Source of the DNA: Rhynchosporium graminicola
Taxonomy: Eukaryota; Ascomycota; Leotiomycetes; Helotiales; Ploettnerulaceae
Length of the DNA stretch: 64,000 nt
Assembly: GCA_900074885.1 (NCBI GenBank)
Contig: FJUW01000013.1
Span: 1-64,000 of the forward strand
Reading direction: 5' to 3'
This document shows, in pieces, positions 60,002 through 64,000 of the stretch. The position numbers and the translations under genes are program-made. The number at the start of each line of letters is the position of its first letter. Position 1 is the stretch's first letter. The notes under the pieces were generated by a model, which made no database searches, was not told the origin of the DNA, and saw nothing but the letters and a program-made list of their open reading frames with translations.

Positions 60002-61060
60002 AGGAGGTGAGTGTTAAAGTGTTCTTCTATTACTTAGAACAGTATCATGGCATCATCATTATCAGATGGAGTGTTTGTTGACGTGACCGTGAACCAGTTT
60101 TGATCGAAAAGGGGATTCAACAGAATGACTTCACCACTCGGTATTCCAGGTCAGTAAGTAGTCTCTGATCACAACGGAAGACTACGGTGCGGCTTGGCAT
60201 CGACGATTCGATGATCTGAAGTTTTTCATTTCGTTTTGCAGCTGGCTCCACTGCATTTTTTGTAACATAACTAAAGTTAGAGTAGCAACCTGAATTACAC
60301 GGGGAAAATCTGCACAAAATGCAGCCAAATGTGCATAAAACACACACGACTGTAGCCAAGTCCCGCTATTATTCTACTGTACTACGCACAATTATCGCTG
60401 GCCCCTTTCCGGTTCCCTGTTCGTCCGAGGAGCCCGAGTCCGCGTCTCGAAAGCCGAAGCAACGGGTGGTGGTGACTTTTGACTTGGCCCACTCACTCTC
60501 CGTTCCGCCCTAAACGAAGCCAATCATATATGTTTGATTTCGGGTCCTTTGATCCACTTGGAGCTAATATCTACCCACCCAATTTGCAGTGAAGAATTTC
60601 CTTGAGCTGGATCTGGATCTTCAGCGTACCTTTCTTTAGCCAGGCAGGCAGTTAGTTAGTTAGTTGGCTGTGTGCCTGGACACCCTACAGTACCCTGTAG
60701 AGCACTGACTGTCTAACCCCCTAGAAATCTGACTGCCGTGCCACTCGGCCACTAATCGTGCCGACTACCACTGATACCACCACTACCACCAGCCTGTAAC
60801 GGGGATGAACGAGCTTTGTTGTGTGTTGAGCTCTCACCTGTGGCCTCTGACCTCTAACCTCTATGACCTCTGCAGGGCTTTGATGCAAGGCGGATGAACC
60901 GGCGATTACTTACCTACCTACCTACCTCCTGTAACCCTCCGCAGCTACCTACATATCGGACGTGCACTCACTCTTCCCTCCTTTTTATGTACTTATACAG
61001 TACGGCCTTATACGTACTTGTGTGCATCTCCATCGTCTTACTCATCTTATCTTACATACT

Positions 61061-61089
61061 TACATACATACATACATACATACATACAT
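61061..61089. repeat. Tetranucleotide microsatellite (TACA)n
   Basis: Seven TACA units in tandem in the pyrimidine-rich upstream region of LCB2, about 800 bases before the start codon. Confidence 0.9.
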
Positions 61090-61887
61090 CCTTCCCTTCC
61101 TCTCTCCTACTTTTCTTCCACCCAACCCGCCTTCTCCTCAACCTCTCTTCGCCTCCGTGATCCATTCAGACGTCGTCGGCCCAGAGCTTTGGTTTGGGCG
61201 TCGCATTGCCAGAAAGTGAGTGCGAACGTGCGTGCATATCTCTGTGTATGAGAGAGACAGAGAGAGAGCAAAATAGCCGGAGCTGCATATCCCCCCGTGT
61301 TGTAACTGCTTCACCTGCCCGCCACCCGACCGAGCCAAAGGGGAACGCGCTTTCCTCGCGACACCCACCATCACCCTGCGACATTAGACAACACCTATTG
61401 CAGATTTCCATCGCAGGAATTCTACAGGTATGTGCCCGATCTCTTACATCCTATGAACCCTATCATGGGGCCCAATTGCCTTGTTGGGGCTTGAGACGCA
61501 AGCTCGAATCGCAACATCGAGGTCCATCCCTGAAAAGACTGTTGGTTATACTCCACCTCTGAGTCGTCACCTAGCTCTATTCACTTCATTTCTTCGATCA
61601 CTGAATTAGACTTCGATTGGTCCTCTCCCTGAAAGGATTAAGACTGACAAGCTTCGCTCTTCATCAGACTTCTACCATCCATCCAGATACTTCACCGTGA
61701 AGTCGGTTCAGACGGGTCGACTTCTATACCTCGACGAACACCTTTTTGAATTCCTACCTCAACCACATTCGTACGATTGTCAACAAACAGTACCAGTCTC
61801 TATTCACTTAGAGTACTCCTATTCCGCATCTTTCCCACGGACCAACACCCAACACGCACATTCCTGGTCCACAGTCCATCCCGGTCA

Positions 61888-63933
61888 ATGAACACAATGC
61901 CTCAAAGACTACCACGAAATCCGTTTGCTTCTAACAACTCCACGGTTGTCGTACCGTCCACTGATCGGCCTGCCGTTCGGAGAACATCGACGTCCAAGGC
62001 CAACAGGTTGACTCAATTCTTCTCTTCCTCGCCGAAGAGCAAGGAGCAGTTGACTGCCCAGGCAGCTCTCCTACAAGCCGTTGCAGCTCAGCAGCAACAT
62101 CTGCTTAACAATCCCTCTCCGTCGATCAGCCCTCCATCTCTGTCCTTACCTACTATATCCTTGTCAACAGCGAAGGCCGGCGAAGCCAATATGGACGAGC
62201 CTCCTACTACCCTCTTTCAACCACCATCCGTTGCAGAGGCAAAACGGCAATCACGAATCGACGCACAATTCGGTCCTCTGAATAATCAGAATCACAGATA
62301 CGTCAGTCAATATGTGCAAGGAGAGACGATGGAGCACATTCTCGACGAGCCCCCCTACTACTATCTCTTGACCACCTATATCAGTTACCTCGTCCTCATC
62401 GTATTTGGTCATGTTAGAGACTTTTTTGGAAAGCGCTTCAGGCCAGAGAACTACAAGCATTTGAAAGCCGCCAATGGATATGCTGCGTTGAATAGTGATT
62501 TCGACAACTTCTACGTACGAAGATTGAAGCTGAGAATCGACGACTGCTTCGCACGTCCGATTACAGGAGTGCCCGGAAGATACATCACCTTGATGGATCG
62601 AAAGACAGACGATTTCAACAAGAACTACCAGTTCACCGGCACTTACACCGAGACCCTTAACATGAGCTCTTACAACTACCTGGGATTTGCACAGTCAGAA
62701 GGTCCGTGTGCTGATGCTGTTGAGGAGTCGATCAAGAAGTATGGCATCAGCTCTGCCAGCCCGCGTGCGGATTCCGGTACTTCTGATCTGGCCATGGAGG
62801 TCGAGGACCGAATTGCGAAATTCGTTGGCAAGCCAGCTGCTATGGTCTTCTCTATGGGATTCTCAACCAATGCCTCTTCGTTTCCTGCTTTGGTCGGCAA
62901 GGGATGTTTGATCATTTCTGACGAATTGAATCATGCATCTATTCGAATCGGGGCTCGTCTATCTGGTGCTATGATCGGATCTTTCAAGCACAATGATATG
63001 CACGATCTTGAGCAGAAGCTTCGCGAGCATATCTCTCAAGGACAACCCAGAACTCACCGTCCTTGGAAGAAGATTATGGTCGTTGTTGAAGGACTTTACT
63101 CCATGGAGGGCACCATGTGCGACTTGCCAGGTCTTTTGAAGCTCAAGAAGAGATACAAGTATAGCCTGTTCGTCGATGAAGCTCATTCCATTGGTGCCCT
63201 TGGCCCTCGTGGCCGTGGTGTTTGTGATTACTTCAATATCGATCCCGCTGAGGTTGATATACTGATGGGAACCTTGACCAAGTCTTTCGGAGCTAATGGT
63301 GGATATGTATGTGCGGAGAAGCACATTATCGACAAGCTACGATCTACAAATGCTGCTACTATTTACGGCGAATCGCCTACCCCACCAGTTCTTATGCAGA
63401 TCCTCAGCTCGCTCAAGATTATTTCTGGAGAAATTGCTCCTGGACAAGGAGAGGAACGACTACAACGTATTGCATTCAACTCCCGCTATCTCCGCCTTGG
63501 ACTGAAGCGTCTCGGCTTCATCGTATACGGTCATGACGACTCGCCAATCATCCCAATCATGCTCTACAACCCAGCCAAGATGCCCGCCTTCTCCCACGAA
63601 ATGCTCCGTCGCAAGATCTCTGTCGTTATCGTTGGATACCCAGCCACACCTCTCGTATCTTCCCGGGCACGTTTCTGTGTATCGGCAGCACACAACAAGG
63701 ACGACATGGACCGTCTTCTCGCGGCATGCGACGAAATAGGAAATGTTCTCCAACTCAAATTCTCGACAGGTATCGCTGGTGGAGCAGATCATCTCCCAGA
63801 TGGAGTCAGCCCAGAGATGGAAAAGGAGTGGCGCAAAGCAAATGGTTTACAAGGCGTGGTCACACCACCTCGTTGGTCTTTGAGAGAGGTTATTGCAAAT
63901 GGTGTTCAAGATGTCAAGCAGCCACTCAGGTGA
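61888..63933 (+). CDS. LCB2: Serine palmitoyltransferase catalytic subunit 2
   Basis: Lcb2 with Lcb1 condenses serine and palmitoyl-CoA to 3-ketosphinganine in the ER membrane, the first step of sphingolipid synthesis. Single exon, 681 residues. An unusually long polar N-terminus of about 140 residues (Ser/Gln/Pro-rich) precedes the membrane anchor YYYLLTTYISYLVLIVFGHV at about 154-173. The aminotransferase class I/II fold follows: NMSSYNYLGF, ASPRADSGTSDLAMEVEDRI, DELNHASIRIG, FVDEAHSIGALGPRGRGVCD, and GTLTKSFGANGGY, in which Lys465 should bind pyridoxal phosphate. The C-terminal part includes IVGYPATPLVSSRARFCVSA. The ATG at 61,888 is the first in frame after the long leader; the open frame upstream to 61,777 has no ATG. 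Only 67 bases of 3' flank are present. Confidence 0.96.
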   Translation: MNTMPQRLPRNPFASNNSTVVVPSTDRPAVRRTSTSKANRLTQFFSSSPKSKEQLTAQAALLQAVAAQQQHLLNNPSPSISPPSLSLPTISLSTAKAGEANMDEPPTTLFQPPSVAEAKRQSRIDAQFGPLNNQNHRYVSQYVQGETMEHILDEPPYYYLLTTYISYLVLIVFGHVRDFFGKRFRPENYKHLKAANGYAALNSDFDNFYVRRLKLRIDDCFARPITGVPGRYITLMDRKTDDFNKNYQFTGTYTETLNMSSYNYLGFAQSEGPCADAVEESIKKYGISSASPRADSGTSDLAMEVEDRIAKFVGKPAAMVFSMGFSTNASSFPALVGKGCLIISDELNHASIRIGARLSGAMIGSFKHNDMHDLEQKLREHISQGQPRTHRPWKKIMVVVEGLYSMEGTMCDLPGLLKLKKRYKYSLFVDEAHSIGALGPRGRGVCDYFNIDPAEVDILMGTLTKSFGANGGYVCAEKHIIDKLRSTNAATIYGESPTPPVLMQILSSLKIISGEIAPGQGEERLQRIAFNSRYLRLGLKRLGFIVYGHDDSPIIPIMLYNPAKMPAFSHEMLRRKISVVIVGYPATPLVSSRARFCVSAAHNKDDMDRLLAACDEIGNVLQLKFSTGIAGGADHLPDGVSPEMEKEWRKANGLQGVVTPPRWSLREVIANGVQDVKQPLR

Positions 63934-64000
63934 TCTATCACGACACCCCTTTCGGCTTTGTATCTTGATCAGCCTTGTATTACGATTGAGGTTGTAAGAC

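Larger units (their letters stand above)
58958..61887. other. Long intergenic region and LCB2 leader with microsatellites
   Basis: No supportable gene in 2.9 kb. It contains a TTGAGGT heptamer repeat (about 59,975-60,001), GTTA repeats (about 60,650-60,665), TACC repeats (about 60,908-60,928), a TACA array (about 61,061-61,089) and a GAGA run (61,252-61,268). The part from about 60,900 is pyrimidine-rich like a promoter/leader. A GTATGT donor at 61,428 and possible acceptor ATTAG at about 61,610 could mark a 5'-UTR intron of LCB2. Several short frames in the leader could act as upstream ORFs. Confidence 0.55.

Noticed and set aside
61777..61887. Upstream in-frame extension of LCB2
   Set aside because: The extension has no ATG (it begins with TTG), and the first in-frame ATG at 61,888 gives a sensible N-terminus.

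Overview
The window looks like a chromosome segment of a filamentous ascomycete (Pezizomycotina; a Leotiomycete would fit, but that is inference). The gene exons are separated by short GT-AG introns, mostly 45-110 nt. The coding sequences are Cdc48, Cox4, Efl1/Ria1, Lcb2, a fungal protoglobin and other typical fungal proteins. The repeats carry the signature of repeat-induced point mutation (RIP): CA/TG is strongly depleted, TA is enriched, and broken reading frames have TAA/TAG where CAA/CAG is expected.

Bases 1-17,101 are a gene-free, AT-rich pile of nested, mutated transposable elements, all read on the minus strand. From left to right they are: a partial LTR-type relic (1-2,132); a pol relic of a Ty3/gypsy element (about 2,133-6,290); and a Helitron Rep-protein relic split in two (about 6,290-7,216 and 14,990-17,101) by a structurally complete Ty3/gypsy element (7,217-14,989). 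That element has two 267-bp LTRs and a 5-bp target duplication. It also has an extra plus-strand reading frame, antisense to pol, next to its 3' LTR.

From 17.1 kb the sequence becomes normal genic DNA. The order is CDC48 (+, 19.8-22.5 kb), a small conserved-looking gene (-, 23.4-24.1 kb), a secreted GPI-anchored Cys/Ser-rich protein (+, 27.3 kb), a broken gene with several frameshifts and two in-frame stops (+, 30.0-31.8 kb), COX4 (-, 34.3-35.2 kb), a gamma-glutamyltranspeptidase (+, 38.1-40.2 kb), the ribosome-assembly GTPase RIA1/EFL1 (+, 40.8-44.3 kb), an unrecognised 397-aa protein (+, 45.4 kb), a protoglobin gene with an apparent one-base frameshift (-, 47.3-48.2 kb), and a WDR44/Dgr2-like WD40 protein (-, 49.3-52.6 kb). 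Large stretches between these (24-27, 28-30, 32-34 and 35-38 kb) show no supportable gene.

A second RIP-mutated island at 53.1-56.3 kb is one complete Tc1/mariner-type DNA transposon with inverted repeats of about 190 bp. It contains a DDE transposase relic and a second, convergent reading frame of about 594 codons that I do not recognise. It sits in the shared divergent promoter of the WD40 gene and a zinc-dependent deaminase gene (56.6 kb). After it come a steroid-5-alpha-reductase-like membrane protein (57.6-59.0 kb), a long microsatellite-rich leader region, and LCB2, the catalytic subunit of serine palmitoyltransferase (61.9-63.9 kb).

The genes do not form a pathway cluster; most are unrelated housekeeping functions. 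The most interesting material is in the transposons: two unrelated elements that each carry an extra, opposite-strand reading frame, and a Helitron that seems to have both ends but no helicase half. Exon coordinates were built by hand from splice signals and reading-frame continuity, and every model given here closes in frame except where a break is stated.
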